Assembly: GCA_023150415.1 (NCBI GenBank)
Contig: JAKLKY010000016.1
Span: 1-38,311 of the forward strand
Source: Alphaproteobacteria bacterium
GTDB taxonomy: Bacteria > Pseudomonadota > Alphaproteobacteria > Micavibrionales > Micavibrionaceae
Direction of reading: 5' to 3'
DNA length: 38,311 nucleotides
Position 1 is the first letter of the stretch. Every line of letters starts with the position of its first letter. Under the pieces are notes generated by a model. It made no database searches and was not told where the DNA came from. It saw only the letters and a program-made list of their open reading frames with translations. Positions 17,456 to 27,179 of this stretch are shown piece after piece. A program made the translations under genes and the position numbers.

Positions 17456-18232
17456 ATGCCAACCCTGCCGCGCAATTATTCAGGATCCATCCTCTTTAAC
17501 GCCTTATTCTACGGAACAACATTCATTCTTTGTTTTCTCTATTTGCCTTTGCTGTTACTCCCGAGGAAACAATTTTTAAACTGTGTACGTTTTTATCTCT
17601 GGCTGGTTTATGGATTGGAAAAGTACATTCTGGGCCTCGACTACGAGGTTCGCGGCGCACACCATTTGCCTAAGCAAGGAGCCTATATCGTAGCCGCCAA
17701 GCATCAATCCCAGTATGAAACATTCAAGCTGCACTTTCTTTTTCCTGATCCGGCCATTGTTTTGAAGAAGGAGTTAATCGCAATTCCCTTGTTTGGCTGG
17801 TACCTGAAGAAAACAGATGTCATCGCCATCGACCGCAGCACACCTGATGCCGCTATCCAATCGATTCAAGACGGTGCGCGGCGCATGCAAGAGCAAGGGC
17901 GGCAAATTGTAATTTTTCCGCAAGGCACGCGGGTTGCGCCAGAACAAACATCACAAGAACGCCCGTATAAAATTGGCATTGCCCGTATACAGGAGGCAAC
18001 GAATTTGCCCATCATTCCGCTGGCGATGAACGCGGGGATCTTTTGGCCCAAGCGCGGATTTTTCAAAAGTCGTGGAAAAGTGATTTTTGAATTTCTGGAG
18101 CCTATCGCGCCGGGCATGGATCGTTCCCTGCTGATGAAGACATTGGATGAACAGATTGAAAGTAAGAGCAAAGCCCTGATGGCGGAGGCCCTGTCATCAA
18201 GGAAGATGGATTCAGGATTCGCTGCGGGTTAA
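17456..18232 (+). CDS. plsC: 1-acylglycerol-3-phosphate O-acyltransferase (PlsC family)
   Basis: Membrane acyltransferase of the LPLAT family that probably makes phosphatidic acid from lysophosphatidic acid. 258 residues with a hydrophobic N-terminal region (about 12-36). The catalytic motif HX4D appears as H83-x4-E88 (KHQSQYET), a Glu variant I recall from other alphaproteobacterial PlsC proteins; the glycerophosphate-binding motif is FPQGTR at 154-159. Two bases separate it from the DUF218 gene, and its last 21 bp overlap the convergent prephenate dehydrogenase gene. An acyltransferase with another lipid substrate, such as an ornithine lipid, is a less likely alternative. Confidence 0.9.
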   Translation: MPTLPRNYSGSILFNALFYGTTFILCFLYLPLLLLPRKQFLNCVRFYLWLVYGLEKYILGLDYEVRGAHHLPKQGAYIVAAKHQSQYETFKLHFLFPDPAIVLKKELIAIPLFGWYLKKTDVIAIDRSTPDAAIQSIQDGARRMQEQGRQIVIFPQGTRVAPEQTSQERPYKIGIARIQEATNLPIIPLAMNAGIFWPKRGFFKSRGKVIFEFLEPIAPGMDRSLLMKTLDEQIESKSKALMAEALSSRKMDSGFAAG

Positions 18233-19126
18233 TGAATGCTCGGGCGCCGGTGTTCCCTCCGGCCCCAGGGCGAGAATATTCTTTCGTATGGCGCGGGTGC
18301 GTGTAAACACTTCTTGAAGGAAGGCCCCATCTGATCTGCGGATGGCCTTTTGCATGGCGGTAAGATCTTCGCTAAAGCGTTGCAAAATCTCCAGTACTGC
18401 CTCGCGGTTGTATAGGAATACATCACGCCACATCACCGGATCAGAGGCGGCGATGCGCGTAAAGCCACGAAATCCGCTGGCGCTATATTGGATCACCTCA
18501 CCTTTGATATCATCTTCCAGCTGTGTTGCCGTATCGACAATCGTATAGGCGATCAGGTGCGGCAGATGCGATGTCATCGCCAGAACCTTATCATGATGCT
18601 GGGGCTCCATAACGGCAATGCGCGCGCCACAGGATTCCCAGAACGCCGTCATGCGCTCGATTGCCTTTAAATCTGTGCTGGGCCCAGGGGTCAGAATGCA
18701 CCAGCGCCCAGAAAATAAATCTGCCATACCTGCTTCTGGCCCTGAATGCTCGGTACCTGCAATTGGATGCGCCGGCACAAAATGGACACTTTCCGGTATC
18801 CATGGCTCCAGGCTCTTGATTGCTGCTTGCTTGACGGAGCCGACATCACTGACATAAGCCCCTGCTTTAAGCGCTGGTCCGATCTGCACCGCTAGCTGTT
18901 CATAGGCGCCAACAGGAACACAAACCAAAACAAGGTCCGCATGAATCACGCCCTCGCGCGCATTGCTGGTTATCACATCTGTAAGATTAAGCCCCGCAGC
19001 GCGGGCGCAGACATTCGGGTCACAATCGACGCCAACAAGTTTACGCGCCAGATTCTTTTGCCGTATGACACGCGCCAGGGAGGAGCCAATCAATCCCATG
19101 CCGATGATTGTGATATTTTCAAACAT
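18212..19126 (-). CDS. tyrC: Prephenate/arogenate (cyclohexadienyl) dehydrogenase
   Basis: NAD(P)-dependent oxidative decarboxylation on the route to tyrosine. 304 residues. The Rossmann motif is IGMGLIGSSLAR near 8-19, followed by VSDVGSVK and the substrate-site segment HPIAGTEHSGPEAG. The C-terminal helical dimerisation domain includes TSHLPHLIAY and SGFRGFTRIAASDPVMWRD. No ACT regulatory domain is attached, in contrast to TyrA of some bacteria. It follows the chorismate mutase gene by 15 bp, so consecutive steps of the tyrosine route are coexpressed. Whether it prefers prephenate or arogenate cannot be read from the sequence. From memory, hisC often sits between these two genes in relatives; here it is absent. 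Confidence 0.93.
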   Translation of the reverse strand: MFENITIIGMGLIGSSLARVIRQKNLARKLVGVDCDPNVCARAAGLNLTDVITSNAREGVIHADLVLVCVPVGAYEQLAVQIGPALKAGAYVSDVGSVKQAAIKSLEPWIPESVHFVPAHPIAGTEHSGPEAGMADLFSGRWCILTPGPSTDLKAIERMTAFWESCGARIAVMEPQHHDKVLAMTSHLPHLIAYTIVDTATQLEDDIKGEVIQYSASGFRGFTRIAASDPVMWRDVFLYNREAVLEILQRFSEDLTAMQKAIRRSDGAFLQEVFTRTRAIRKNILALGPEGTPAPEHSLTRSES

Positions 19127-19141
19127 GTCGGGCCAAATAAC

Positions 19142-20014
19142 TTATGCTGCTTTTCTTGATTTGCGGCCCGGGAGCTTGAAGCTGCGGTAAACCGGTGGCT
19201 GCGGGTAGCCGCCCATCACAGTGCAGCGACCGGCGATGGGTTCAAACATCTTCTCAAGCGCCCGCAGGCGGCGGTCGTTGTTTGCAACAAATCCCTGGAT
19301 TTCCACAAGATGCAGCGTCTTATCATTATAGAGTGTGGTTGCTGCAAAACCCTGTGACTTGAAAGCATCGCGAATGCGCGCCCGGCTTGCAGGTTCGGCC
19401 AGGCTGAGAACGACGAAGCTATGATCCGCACCAGATTCTGCATATTCTCCGCGGGATATCACAAGCGACTTCTCGATGATCTTCTCAAAATCCTTCTCCG
19501 CGCCATAGGGCAAGGCCACTGTTATACGCATGGGATTCTTATCGTCTTGGGCCGCAAGGAAGGGCCACCAGGCATTGACCTCACCATCCGCCGGCCACGG
19601 AACAACGGCAAACGAAGCCTTATTATCGCGCATATCAGCTATCGCCGAAAGCGCATTGACCTGTTGGCTCATGGGCAGGACTGTTCCGAAATATGCTTTC
19701 GCGGCATCCCACCGCGATTCAAGGCCAGGGCCTTGCGCAACCACAACTTTTAAACCCGTTTGCAATAAAGAAACAGCGCCAACCAGCTCCCGCCAAATAC
19801 CTACAATCGCGCCATCGGGCAGCGGGCCGCGATGACGTGCAAGCAAGCGCCGGATCATCATCGCTTCGCGCGCGGGCTGGACAATCGGCAGACCACTGCG
19901 CTTCTTTTCATCCAGGATATCCACAATCAGATCCGCCCGCCGCATCAACAGGTCATGGATCTGGTCATCCAGAGCATCGATTTTCTTGCGGATATTTTCT
20001 AGAGCTTCTGACAT
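19142..20014 (-). CDS. AroQ chorismate mutase fused to degenerate prephenate-dehydratase-like region
   Basis: 290 residues. Residues 1-88 form an AroQ-class helical chorismate mutase (chorismate to prephenate), with candidate active-site residues R9, R26, K37, R49 and E50. The remaining 200 residues resemble a shortened periplasmic-binding-like prephenate dehydratase fold plus an ACT-like end (about 215-270). The dehydratase hallmark TRF is replaced near SGADHSFVVLS, and I see no intact substrate-binding motif, so dehydratase activity is unlikely. Loss of activity with retention as a regulatory module is inference. The gene lies directly upstream of prephenate dehydrogenase, which uses its product. 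Confidence 0.82.
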   Translation of the reverse strand: MSEALENIRKKIDALDDQIHDLLMRRADLIVDILDEKKRSGLPIVQPAREAMMIRRLLARHRGPLPDGAIVGIWRELVGAVSLLQTGLKVVVAQGPGLESRWDAAKAYFGTVLPMSQQVNALSAIADMRDNKASFAVVPWPADGEVNAWWPFLAAQDDKNPMRITVALPYGAEKDFEKIIEKSLVISRGEYAESGADHSFVVLSLAEPASRARIRDAFKSQGFAATTLYNDKTLHLVEIQGFVANNDRRLRALEKMFEPIAGRCTVMGGYPQPPVYRSFKLPGRKSRKAA

Positions 20015-20051
20015 GAATAGCCCTTTTACTTAGCGCTTCTGCGCCTGAAAA

Positions 20052-20789
20052 TCAAACTTTCTTATAAGCACCCACGGGCCGTGGAATAAAGCCCGCGCCT
20101 ACGCTGACGCGTGACCCTCCGCCCGGCTCTGCGCGGGCATAGATCTGTTTGGAAGCCTCGATGATATGCACCCCGCCGAGCATGGGCAGAAAGCGCTGCC
20201 CAAAACGCTCAATGACCTGCGCCAGGCGCAAAAAGATAGGCAGCCGTAACGGCGGAACAAACAGCCCTTGTGTGCTATGTTCTGTAACAAATCCGCTTTC
20301 ACGCAAGACATAGGAAAGCTGGGTTCCCGTAAAGGGCGCGCCAAGCCCAAACGGCGTCCACTCTGCGCGTGTCCATAATCCGGTTCGACTGGGCACGATC
20401 ACAATCAAACGGCCTGTTGATTTCAGCACACGCCAGATTTCCTTGAGCATGCGTACAGGATGATCGGCAAATTCCAACCCATGCACCAGCAGCACACGAT
20501 CCACTGACGCGCTTTCAAGTGGCAGAATGTCATCATGCGAAAACGCGGCCAGATTGGTTTGGTCCACCGGCCAAGCGTGAATGCCAAGCGTTGCGGGCAT
20601 AAGCGCAATAATGCGTTCACTGCCGGGGCGAAATGCACTCAAGTAGGGCACGGCGTAGCCGCAGCCTGCAATGCGTAAGCCCTGCCCGTGCGGCCAGAGT
20701 GCCAGCAGGCGCGTCTGCAACACGCGCCGCATGATCCGTCCGGCAATGCTGCGGTAGAAATTGCGAAAGTCATACGCATTGCGCAGCAT
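20052..20789 (-). CDS. Class I SAM-dependent methyltransferase
   Basis: 245 residues with a methyltransferase type 11 pattern. Motif I is unusual (LRIAGCGYAVPYLSAF, with GCGYAVP instead of GCGxG), followed by LPLESASVDRVLLVHGLEFADHP and the post-motif III segment RVLKSTGRLIVIVPSRTGLWTRAEWTPFG. From memory, a protein of this type is conserved next to hydroxyacylglutathione hydrolase in some alphaproteobacteria, but that gene is not here. The substrate is unknown. It begins one base after the mutT stop and ends 37 bp before the chorismate mutase gene, so it sits within the same minus-strand run. The altered motif I leaves some doubt that it binds SAM normally. Confidence 0.8.
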   Translation of the reverse strand: MLRNAYDFRNFYRSIAGRIMRRVLQTRLLALWPHGQGLRIAGCGYAVPYLSAFRPGSERIIALMPATLGIHAWPVDQTNLAAFSHDDILPLESASVDRVLLVHGLEFADHPVRMLKEIWRVLKSTGRLIVIVPSRTGLWTRAEWTPFGLGAPFTGTQLSYVLRESGFVTEHSTQGLFVPPLRLPIFLRLAQVIERFGQRFLPMLGGVHIIEASKQIYARAEPGGGSRVSVGAGFIPRPVGAYKKV

Positions 20790-20790
20790 C

Positions 20791-21237
20791 TCAAATCACT
20801 CCATGCAAGGCCGTAATCAAAGGTATATCGGCCGGCGGCATGGGATAATCAGAAAGCCGCGCAACCGAAACCCATTTCAAGGCCTGATGTTCTAATGGCC
20901 GCGGTACGCCGCGCCAGAACCGGCAGGCATAAAAAGGCATCAAGAGATGGAACGTCTCGTAGGCATGCGATGCGAAGGTAACAGGGCTGAAACATCCCGG
21001 CCGCGTCTCAATCCCAAGTTCCTCTTCTAGCTCTCTCATCAAGGCAAATTCCGGGGGTTCGTTAGCCTTTACCTTACCACCTGGAAACTCCCATAAGCCT
21101 GCCATTGCTTTCCCTTCTGGGCGCTGCGCAATCAGAACGCGCCGGTCGGGATCAATCAAAGCAACCGCCGTGACCAGAACGACCGGCAAATCCGGCGCGA
21201 CCGGCTTTGGCAAATCAAGAGCTTCAGAACATTTCAT
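20791..21237 (-). CDS. mutT: MutT-type Nudix hydrolase (8-oxo-dGTP diphosphatase)
   Basis: 148 residues, the typical length for MutT, which removes 8-oxo-dGTP from the nucleotide pool. The Nudix box is complete: G-x5-E-x7-RELEEELGI, within GGKVKANEPPEFALMREL. The upstream segment VLIAQRPEGKAMAGLWEFPGG is characteristic of MutT. From memory, the alphaproteobacterial order is parvulin-secA-argJ-mutT; here mutT is beside the parvulin gene and argJ is missing. Other Nudix substrates remain possible, but MutT is the best match. Confidence 0.9.
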   Translation of the reverse strand: MKCSEALDLPKPVAPDLPVVLVTAVALIDPDRRVLIAQRPEGKAMAGLWEFPGGKVKANEPPEFALMRELEEELGIETRPGCFSPVTFASHAYETFHLLMPFYACRFWRGVPRPLEHQALKWVSVARLSDYPMPPADIPLITALHGVI

Positions 21238-21249
21238 GCCTTGAGCCGA

Positions 21250-22281
21250 TCAAGGCGCAGGTGCTGCTGCCGGTGCGGCGCCTGCTGCGGGTTGCGTGGT
21301 AGTGCCGGCAGCGGGTTCAATTTTGTTACCGTTAATGTCGAAACGTTCAACGCTCAGTTCTGTGCGCCACGTCTTGATCAGATTGTCCAGAACTTCGCGG
21401 CGCAACTGGGCCTCCAGGAATGGCTTGACACTGTCGAAGTCGCCAGGCGGACGGTCACGGCGATCTTCAAGTTTTATCACGTGCCAGCCAAATTGTGTTT
21501 TTACGGGTGTATCGGATACCTGGCCCGGTTGCATACCAAAGGCCGCAGCCGCAAATTCTGGCACCACGTCATCCTTGGCAAAATAGCCGAGATCGCCACC
21601 AGACTGCGCCGTATTATCCTTGGAATTTTCCTTGGCAAGCGTGGAAAAATCACTTCCCGCTTTGATTTTTTCTATAAGTTCTTTTGCTTTTTCCTCGCTG
21701 TCGACAAGGATATGCGATGCCTTGCGTTCTTCTGTCTTGGGGAACTCAGTGCGATATTTCTCATACGCCGTCTGAAGCTTTTCCTCGGTTATATTTTTAT
21801 CAACCTCGTTTTGGATATAGACAGAGCGCGTGATTTGCTCCTTCGCCAGCGCAAGTTGTTTTTGATATTCCGCATCGGAATCAACACTGACACCTTTTGT
21901 CTTCGCAGCGATTATCCGCGCGTTGATCACTTGCTCCTGCGCGAGGGGAAAAATCTTTTCCAGCGGCATTTGGCGTAGCTGATCTGGTAGGGTCTGGACA
22001 AAATTCATGACATCCTGGCGGGTGATATCCTCACCGCCGACCTTGGCCACAACTGGATTTCCTGGTGCGAGTACTTCTGCTTCAGGGGGTTTTTCCTCTG
22101 CAGTGTGAGCTGGCGACGTCTGCGGTTCAGCGCTGGCCGCGGTGGCGACTTCAGCTGATGGCAGGGGACTTTGCTCATTGACCTTCTGGCTGGAGAGATA
22201 CGCAAACGCGCCTACTGCCACCACAACCAATGCAACCAACACAATTATGACGGCATTGCCGCTTTGCGCAATCTTATTCAT
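21250..22281 (-). CDS. Membrane-anchored parvulin-type peptidyl-prolyl isomerase
   Basis: 343 residues. A single membrane helix (about 10-28) is followed by an Ala/Glu/Pro linker, a helical chaperone-like segment (about 78-180), and a PpiC rotamase domain at about 186-274 with KASHILV, the block SGGDLGYF, VPEFAAAAF and TQFGWHVIKLED. It should act in the periplasm on proteins emerging from the Sec translocon. The C-terminus ends in a Pro/Ala-rich tail. An AAGGGG ribosome site precedes the ATG. It is divergent from secA, a pairing I recall from other alphaproteobacteria and one that fits a joint role in secretion. It heads the minus-strand run down to 18212. Confidence 0.92.
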   Translation of the reverse strand: MNKIAQSGNAVIIVLVALVVVAVGAFAYLSSQKVNEQSPLPSAEVATAASAEPQTSPAHTAEEKPPEAEVLAPGNPVVAKVGGEDITRQDVMNFVQTLPDQLRQMPLEKIFPLAQEQVINARIIAAKTKGVSVDSDAEYQKQLALAKEQITRSVYIQNEVDKNITEEKLQTAYEKYRTEFPKTEERKASHILVDSEEKAKELIEKIKAGSDFSTLAKENSKDNTAQSGGDLGYFAKDDVVPEFAAAAFGMQPGQVSDTPVKTQFGWHVIKLEDRRDRPPGDFDSVKPFLEAQLRREVLDNLIKTWRTELSVERFDINGNKIEPAAGTTTQPAAGAAPAAAPAP

Positions 22282-22368
22282 AATAATCCCCTTCGGTGAA
22301 TAGTAAACAGGTTACAAACACTAACGAATCAAACACAGGTTTGCAATCGTCGCTGTTACGAAGAATGA

Positions 22369-22397
22369 TTGACGCGGATGTATGCGGGCCTTATATC
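22369..22397 (+). promoter_or_regulatory. Sigma-70-like promoter for secA
   Basis: TTGACG (22369-22374) and TATATC (22392-22397) are separated by exactly 17 bases, close to the consensus -35 and -10. Transcription would begin near 22404, about 25 bases before the secA ATG at 22429. The promoter lies inside the upward extension of the secA frame, which supports the downstream start codon. Confidence 0.55.
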
Positions 22398-22428
22398 AAG
22401 ACCTGGATCGCATTATGGCAGGTTACTG

Positions 22429-25149
22429 ATGATATTCAAATTCGCGACTCGAATTTTTGGCACAACCAATCAACGTCTTTTAAAGGGCTATTGGAGCAAA
22501 GTTCCTCTTATAAATGCGTTGGAGCCTACTTATGCAGCGATGTCAGATGCCGAGCTGCAAGCACAGACCGGTCTCTTCCGTGAGCGGTTGGCGCAAGGGG
22601 CGCTTCTGAATACTCTGCTGCCAGAGGCATTCGCTGTTGTCCGTGAAGCCGCCAAACGCACCTTAGGGCAAAGGCATTATGATGTGCAGCTGATCGGCGG
22701 CATGGTTCTGCACGGCGGCAATATCGCAGAGATGAAGACCGGTGAAGGAAAAACACTGGTGGCGACGCTCGCAGTTTATCTGAACGCGCTGGCTGGCAAA
22801 GGGGTGCATGTTGTCACCGTCAATGATTACCTTGCCAAACGTGATGCAAACTGGATGGGGCAGATCTACCGCTTTCTGGGCATGAGCGTAGGTGTGATCG
22901 TGCATGAGATGAGCGATGATCAGCGCCGCGCTGCCTACGCCTGCGACATTACCTATGGAACCAACAATGAATATGGTTTCGACTACCTCCGTGACAATAT
23001 GAAGTTTAGTCACGCGCAGATGGTGCAGCGTCCCTTCCAGTTTGCGATCGTCGACGAGGTCGATTCAATTCTGATCGACGAAGCACGCACGCCGTTAATC
23101 ATCTCGGGCCCGTCGGACCTAAGAACTGATCTCTATCCCGCCGTCGACAAGATAATACCAAAATTACAAGATTCTGATTTTGAGAAAGATGAAAAGCACC
23201 GGACTATTGCGCTAACTGAATCCGGACAGGAGCATGTGGAAAATTTGTTGCGGGATCATGGGCTTCTGCGCGAAGGCAGTATGTATGATCTGCACAACAT
23301 CAATCTGGTGCACCACGTCAATCAGGCACTTCGCGCGCATAAGCTTTTTGCCGCTGATACGGATTATATTGTTAAGGACGGCCGCGTTATTCTGATCGAC
23401 GAGTTCACCGGCCGCATGATGGAAGGCCGCCGCCTTTCGGATGGTTTGCATCAGGCGATTGAAGCCAAGGAAGGCGTTGATGTGCAAACCGAAAACCAGA
23501 CGCTAGCATCTATTACCTATCAAAATTACTTCCGGCTTTACCCGAAACTGGCGGGCATGACGGGCACAGCCCTGACCGAAGCAGCCGAATTTCAGGAGAT
23601 CTATAAACTTGGCGTAGTCGCTATTCCCACGCATGTGCCCGTTGCGCGACAAGACCATGACGATAAAATCTACAAATCGCTGAACGAGAAAAACGAGGCG
23701 ATAATTAAATTGATCGAAGAATGCGTCGCGCGTCAACAGCCTGTGCTTGTGGGCACGGTATCGATCGAAAAATCCGAAAGCCTTTCTGCCCTTCTAAAAA
23801 ATCGCAAGATAACGCATAACGTCTTAAATGCCAGGTATCACGAACAAGAAGCCTATATCGTCGCGCAGGCGGGCCGGCCAGGAGCAGTGACAATCGCCAC
23901 CAATATGGCCGGACGCGGCACCGATATTCAGCTGGGCGGTAATGCTGATATGCGCATCGCACAGGAAACGGACCCCAGCTGGGACGACGCACGCAAAATG
24001 GCGTTCGCGCAGCGTATCCGCGATGAAGTCGCTGCTGATAAGGAACTAGTAATCAAGGCAGGTGGTCTTTATGTGATCGGGACCGAGCGGCATGAATCCC
24101 GGCGTATTGATAACCAGCTGCGCGGACGCTCGGGCCGTCAGGGCGACCCCGGCGCATCCATGTTTTTTCTTTCGGTTGAAGATGATTTGATGCGCGTATT
24201 CGCGGGCGACCGGATGGAGGCTCTGCTTGCCAATCCCAGTATCGGATTGCAAGAAGGCGAAGCCCTTGCGCATCCCTGGATTTCAAAATTGCTGGAACGT
24301 GCGCAGGCCAAAGTCGAAACGATGCATTTCGACACGCGCAAGAATATCTTGAAATTCGACAATGTGATGAATGACCAACGTAAGGCGATCTATGAACAGC
24401 GGCGCGAAATCATGGCCGCCGACAGCCTTGAAGATATGATTCATGACATGCGGGATGAAGTCGTGGCCAGCACCGTGCGTGCCTGCATTCCGCAGGGTTC
24501 TTATGCAGAGCAATGGGACATCAACGGTTTACATGCGGAAATTCTACGTTTGTTTAATCTGGACCTGCCGCTGCATGACTGGGCCAAGGAAGAAGGGATC
24601 GCCGAAGAGGAAATCGAGGAGCGCATCCGCGATGCGGCCGCGCGCAAGATGGCGGAAAAGACTGCGCAGGTTGGCGCTGATTTCTGGCGGCGCGTTGAAA
24701 AATCAGTCATTCTGCAAACGCTTGATCAGCACTGGAAAGAACATTTGCTCGCGCTTGATCATTTGCGGCAGGGCATTAACCTGCGTGCTTTTGGACAGCG
24801 GGACCCCTTAAATGAATACAAATACGAAGCCTTTGCCATGTTTGAAGCCATGCTCGGACTTTTACGCGAAGGCATCATTCGCACACTGAGCATGGTTGAG
24901 ATCAATGTCGCAGCCCCGCCGCCGCAATTGTCCGCCCCCAGCCAGCCGATGCATGAAACGCGCCTAGATCCTGCGCTTCAGCACGGATCCGGCGATCGCA
25001 GCAGTTTGCGCACCATGCCCCCGCGCCGGGCCTTTGATAAAGATGATTCCTCCACCTGGGGTAAAGTCCAGCGAAACGCCGAGTGCCCCTGTGGTTCTGG
25101 TAAAAAATTTAAACATTGCCATGGCGCGCTGATGGCCAGAACGGTATAA
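22429..25149 (+). CDS. secA: Preprotein translocase ATPase SecA
   Basis: Motor of the general secretory pathway, driving preproteins through SecYEG. 906 residues from the ATG at 22429, selected because [21 protein letters not shown] is the usual N-terminus, a GGCAGG ribosome site precedes it, and a promoter lies just upstream. The frame itself extends to 22369. Walker A MKTGEGKT is at 102-109, with [20 protein letters not shown] further on, then the preprotein-binding domain, the second helicase lobe ([36 protein letters not shown]) and the scaffold and wing domains. The C-terminus carries the zinc-binding SecB-docking motif, with C886, C888, C897 and H898. A hydrolase gene follows after 9 bp. 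Confidence 0.98.
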   Translation: MIFKFATRIFGTTNQRLLKGYWSKVPLINALEPTYAAMSDAELQAQTGLFRERLAQGALLNTLLPEAFAVVREAAKRTLGQRHYDVQLIGGMVLHGGNIAEMKTGEGKTLVATLAVYLNALAGKGVHVVTVNDYLAKRDANWMGQIYRFLGMSVGVIVHEMSDDQRRAAYACDITYGTNNEYGFDYLRDNMKFSHAQMVQRPFQFAIVDEVDSILIDEARTPLIISGPSDLRTDLYPAVDKIIPKLQDSDFEKDEKHRTIALTESGQEHVENLLRDHGLLREGSMYDLHNINLVHHVNQALRAHKLFAADTDYIVKDGRVILIDEFTGRMMEGRRLSDGLHQAIEAKEGVDVQTENQTLASITYQNYFRLYPKLAGMTGTALTEAAEFQEIYKLGVVAIPTHVPVARQDHDDKIYKSLNEKNEAIIKLIEECVARQQPVLVGTVSIEKSESLSALLKNRKITHNVLNARYHEQEAYIVAQAGRPGAVTIATNMAGRGTDIQLGGNADMRIAQETDPSWDDARKMAFAQRIRDEVAADKELVIKAGGLYVIGTERHESRRIDNQLRGRSGRQGDPGASMFFLSVEDDLMRVFAGDRMEALLANPSIGLQEGEALAHPWISKLLERAQAKVETMHFDTRKNILKFDNVMNDQRKAIYEQRREIMAADSLEDMIHDMRDEVVASTVRACIPQGSYAEQWDINGLHAEILRLFNLDLPLHDWAKEEGIAEEEIEERIRDAAARKMAEKTAQVGADFWRRVEKSVILQTLDQHWKEHLLALDHLRQGINLRAFGQRDPLNEYKYEAFAMFEAMLGLLREGIIRTLSMVEINVAAPPPQLSAPSQPMHETRLDPALQHGSGDRSSLRTMPPRRAFDKDDSSTWGKVQRNAECPCGSGKKFKHCHGALMARTV

Positions 25150-25158
25150 GATGAAGGC

Positions 25159-26034
25159 ATGTCCTTTGTTGAAAATAATTTTTTTGCACTGAATTCGCAA
25201 GGCTGGCATCGGATTGTTTTCAATGAATGGGGCGATCGTGATGGCCGCCTGCTTCTGGCCGTTCACGGCCTTACCTGCAACGGCCATGATTTTGATGACC
25301 TTGCCCGCGTGCTGAGCGAGGATGGATATCGCGTCATTGCGGTTGATCTCCCCGGACGAGGGCGCAGCGATTACCTGACCCAACCATACGATTATCACCT
25401 CCATCAATACGCGCTGGATATCAGTCACCTTATCGCCCATCTGGGACTGCAGCAATCCGAGGGCATCGACTGGCTTGGCACATCGCTGGGTGGTCTGCTT
25501 GGTATATACATGGCCAGCTTGCATAACACGCCCGTTCGACGCTTGATCGTCAATGATGTCGCCCCCGAGATTGCGCCGGAGATCATGGACTTCTTGTATA
25601 ATATCGTTCTCAAACCCCGCGTGTTTGATACGATGCAGGAACTTGAGGCCGATATGCGGCAGATTCAGCGCATCGGCTGGGGACCGCTGACGGATATGCA
25701 ATGGCAGAACATGGCGCGCTATTACGCGCGCGCCCTGCCCGATGGTCGGTTAACGTACGCCTATGATCCCGCGCTAGCAGAAAATTTCGCGCCGTCGCGC
25801 CGCAGTGCCGTAAGCCTATGGCCGTGCTGGGAGAAAATTCGCGCACGCACCTTGTTGATTCGCGGGGGACAGTCAATGCTTCTGACGCAGGCTGTTGCAG
25901 AGCAAATGTGCGCAGGGCCTGGCCCTAATCCGGATTTTATCCAGTTTGATGATTGCGCCCATGCGCCATCACTGTTGGCGCCCGTGCAAATCGGAACGAT
26001 AAGGCAATGGCTGAGCACAACCCCGACATCCTGA
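25159..26034 (+). CDS. Alpha/beta hydrolase
   Basis: 291 residues with the alpha/beta hydrolase fold. The oxyanion region is AVHGLTCNG (34-42), the nucleophile elbow GTSLGG places Ser109 as catalytic, and a late histidine in DDCAHAPSL (near 269) completes the likely triad with an acidic residue before it. RVIAVDLPGRGRSDY (about 58-72) is the second conserved block. The substrate cannot be inferred. There is no signal peptide. It follows secA by 9 bp and overlaps the next gene by 28 bp, suggesting one transcript, though no functional link with secretion is apparent. Confidence 0.85.
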   Translation: MSFVENNFFALNSQGWHRIVFNEWGDRDGRLLLAVHGLTCNGHDFDDLARVLSEDGYRVIAVDLPGRGRSDYLTQPYDYHLHQYALDISHLIAHLGLQQSEGIDWLGTSLGGLLGIYMASLHNTPVRRLIVNDVAPEIAPEIMDFLYNIVLKPRVFDTMQELEADMRQIQRIGWGPLTDMQWQNMARYYARALPDGRLTYAYDPALAENFAPSRRSAVSLWPCWEKIRARTLLIRGGQSMLLTQAVAEQMCAGPGPNPDFIQFDDCAHAPSLLAPVQIGTIRQWLSTTPTS

Positions 26035-27179
26035 TTTTCGGCGGTGGTGTGGCCGCCTTATGGTCCTTGGCATACTTGCGCGAACAGGGCTATGACGCGT
26101 TGCTGCTCTGTAATGAACCGCTTGGTGGCTGGCAGACTCTCTCCTCCCAAGGAATTTTGCACGCCGGCTTGAAATACGCACTCAGCGGGGCTATCAGCCC
26201 GATCGCAATGCACATCCGAAACATGCCGGAATTATGGCTCAACTGCATGAATGGCAAGGGCGCTATTAATTTGAAAGGCGCTCATATGCGCTTGCAGGGA
26301 CAAAATCTTCTGGTGCCCGCTGGCTTGATGGCAGGGCCGATGAATATAGCGCTGCAAGGCATTTTCGGTGCGCAGAAACTGGATGCACAAGGCTGGCCCG
26401 CAGCTCTCGACAAGACCGGCTTTAAGGGGCATGTCTTGCGACTGAAGGAACCGGTTCTTGATGTACCGCAGACGATCGCGACCCTGCATCATCATTACAA
26501 AGACTTTATCCGCCAAATCGATTTCTCTCACGTACAAAGGCTTGCGGACAATAGACTGCAGATCGGTTCGGAGATCTTCAATCCACGTTGCATCATTTTT
26601 GCCGCCGGTGCGGGCAATCTGAACGGCGCTGCGCTGATGGGGCATGAATCGCATATTAAAATTCGCCGCCGCCCCTTGCTCATGGGGTTCTTGAAACCTG
26701 CGCCCTTTGAGATTTATGCACATCTTCTGGGTTATACGGATAAGCCGCTTGCCACAATCACGACCCATGTCCTGCAAGATGGCACAATGTGCTGGTATAT
26801 CGGTGGCCAAGTCGCAGAGCGTTCAAAAGAGGACAACCCCAACAATCTCTACAGCGCAATGAAAAAGGCCCTATATCAATTTTTTCCGCAGCTTGATCTT
26901 AGTGCTCTGCAAGCCGCCTGCCTGCCTGTCGACCGTGTGGAAGGCACTGATACCGGCGGCAACCACCCCCCTGATGAGCCCAGTATAAATGCTATCGGTT
27001 CGGTTATATATGCCTGGCCAACGAAAATGACCTTTGCGCCATTACTAGCACAAAGGCTTGAAAAAGTGATACAGCAGATGGGAATATCCCCGTCGGGAGG
27101 AGGCCATGTCTATACTGGATACGCAACGGCTACTTTAGCACCGCCACCTTGGAACAACCTAACATGGACAAAATTTTAA
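26007..27179 (+). CDS. FAD-dependent oxidoreductase (DAO-like)
   Basis: 390 residues from the ATG at 26007; the open frame begins earlier (25953), but that part lacks family character. The dinucleotide-binding motif is at the N-terminus: ILIFGGGVAALWSLAYLREQG, with GxGxxA-like spacing. The segment GGWQTLSSQGILHAGLKYA resembles flavin-contacting parts of D-amino-acid-oxidase-type enzymes, and IIFAAGAGN marks the second FAD-binding stretch. Substrate unknown. Its TAA stop shares one base with the ATG of the aldo/keto reductase gene. FAD oxidoreductase and aldo/keto reductase pairs occur in other bacteria, as I recall, without known function. Confidence 0.82.
   Translation: MAEHNPDILIFGGGVAALWSLAYLREQGYDALLLCNEPLGGWQTLSSQGILHAGLKYALSGAISPIAMHIRNMPELWLNCMNGKGAINLKGAHMRLQGQNLLVPAGLMAGPMNIALQGIFGAQKLDAQGWPAALDKTGFKGHVLRLKEPVLDVPQTIATLHHHYKDFIRQIDFSHVQRLADNRLQIGSEIFNPRCIIFAAGAGNLNGAALMGHESHIKIRRRPLLMGFLKPAPFEIYAHLLGYTDKPLATITTHVLQDGTMCWYIGGQVAERSKEDNPNNLYSAMKKALYQFFPQLDLSALQAACLPVDRVEGTDTGGNHPPDEPSINAIGSVIYAWPTKMTFAPLLAQRLEKVIQQMGISPSGGGHVYTGYATATLAPPPWNNLTWTKF

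Noticed and set aside
22369-22428. Upstream extension of the secA frame
   Set aside because: It contains the likely -35 and -10 boxes, and the normal SecA N-terminus begins at 22429.
24964-25701. 245-codon minus-strand frame across the secA end and the hydrolase gene
   Set aside because: Both genes on the plus strand are clear; this is a shadow frame without motifs.
26714-26722. Isolated TTATGCACA DnaA-box-like 9-mer
   Set aside because: Single site inside coding sequence, with no neighbours and a less favoured central base.
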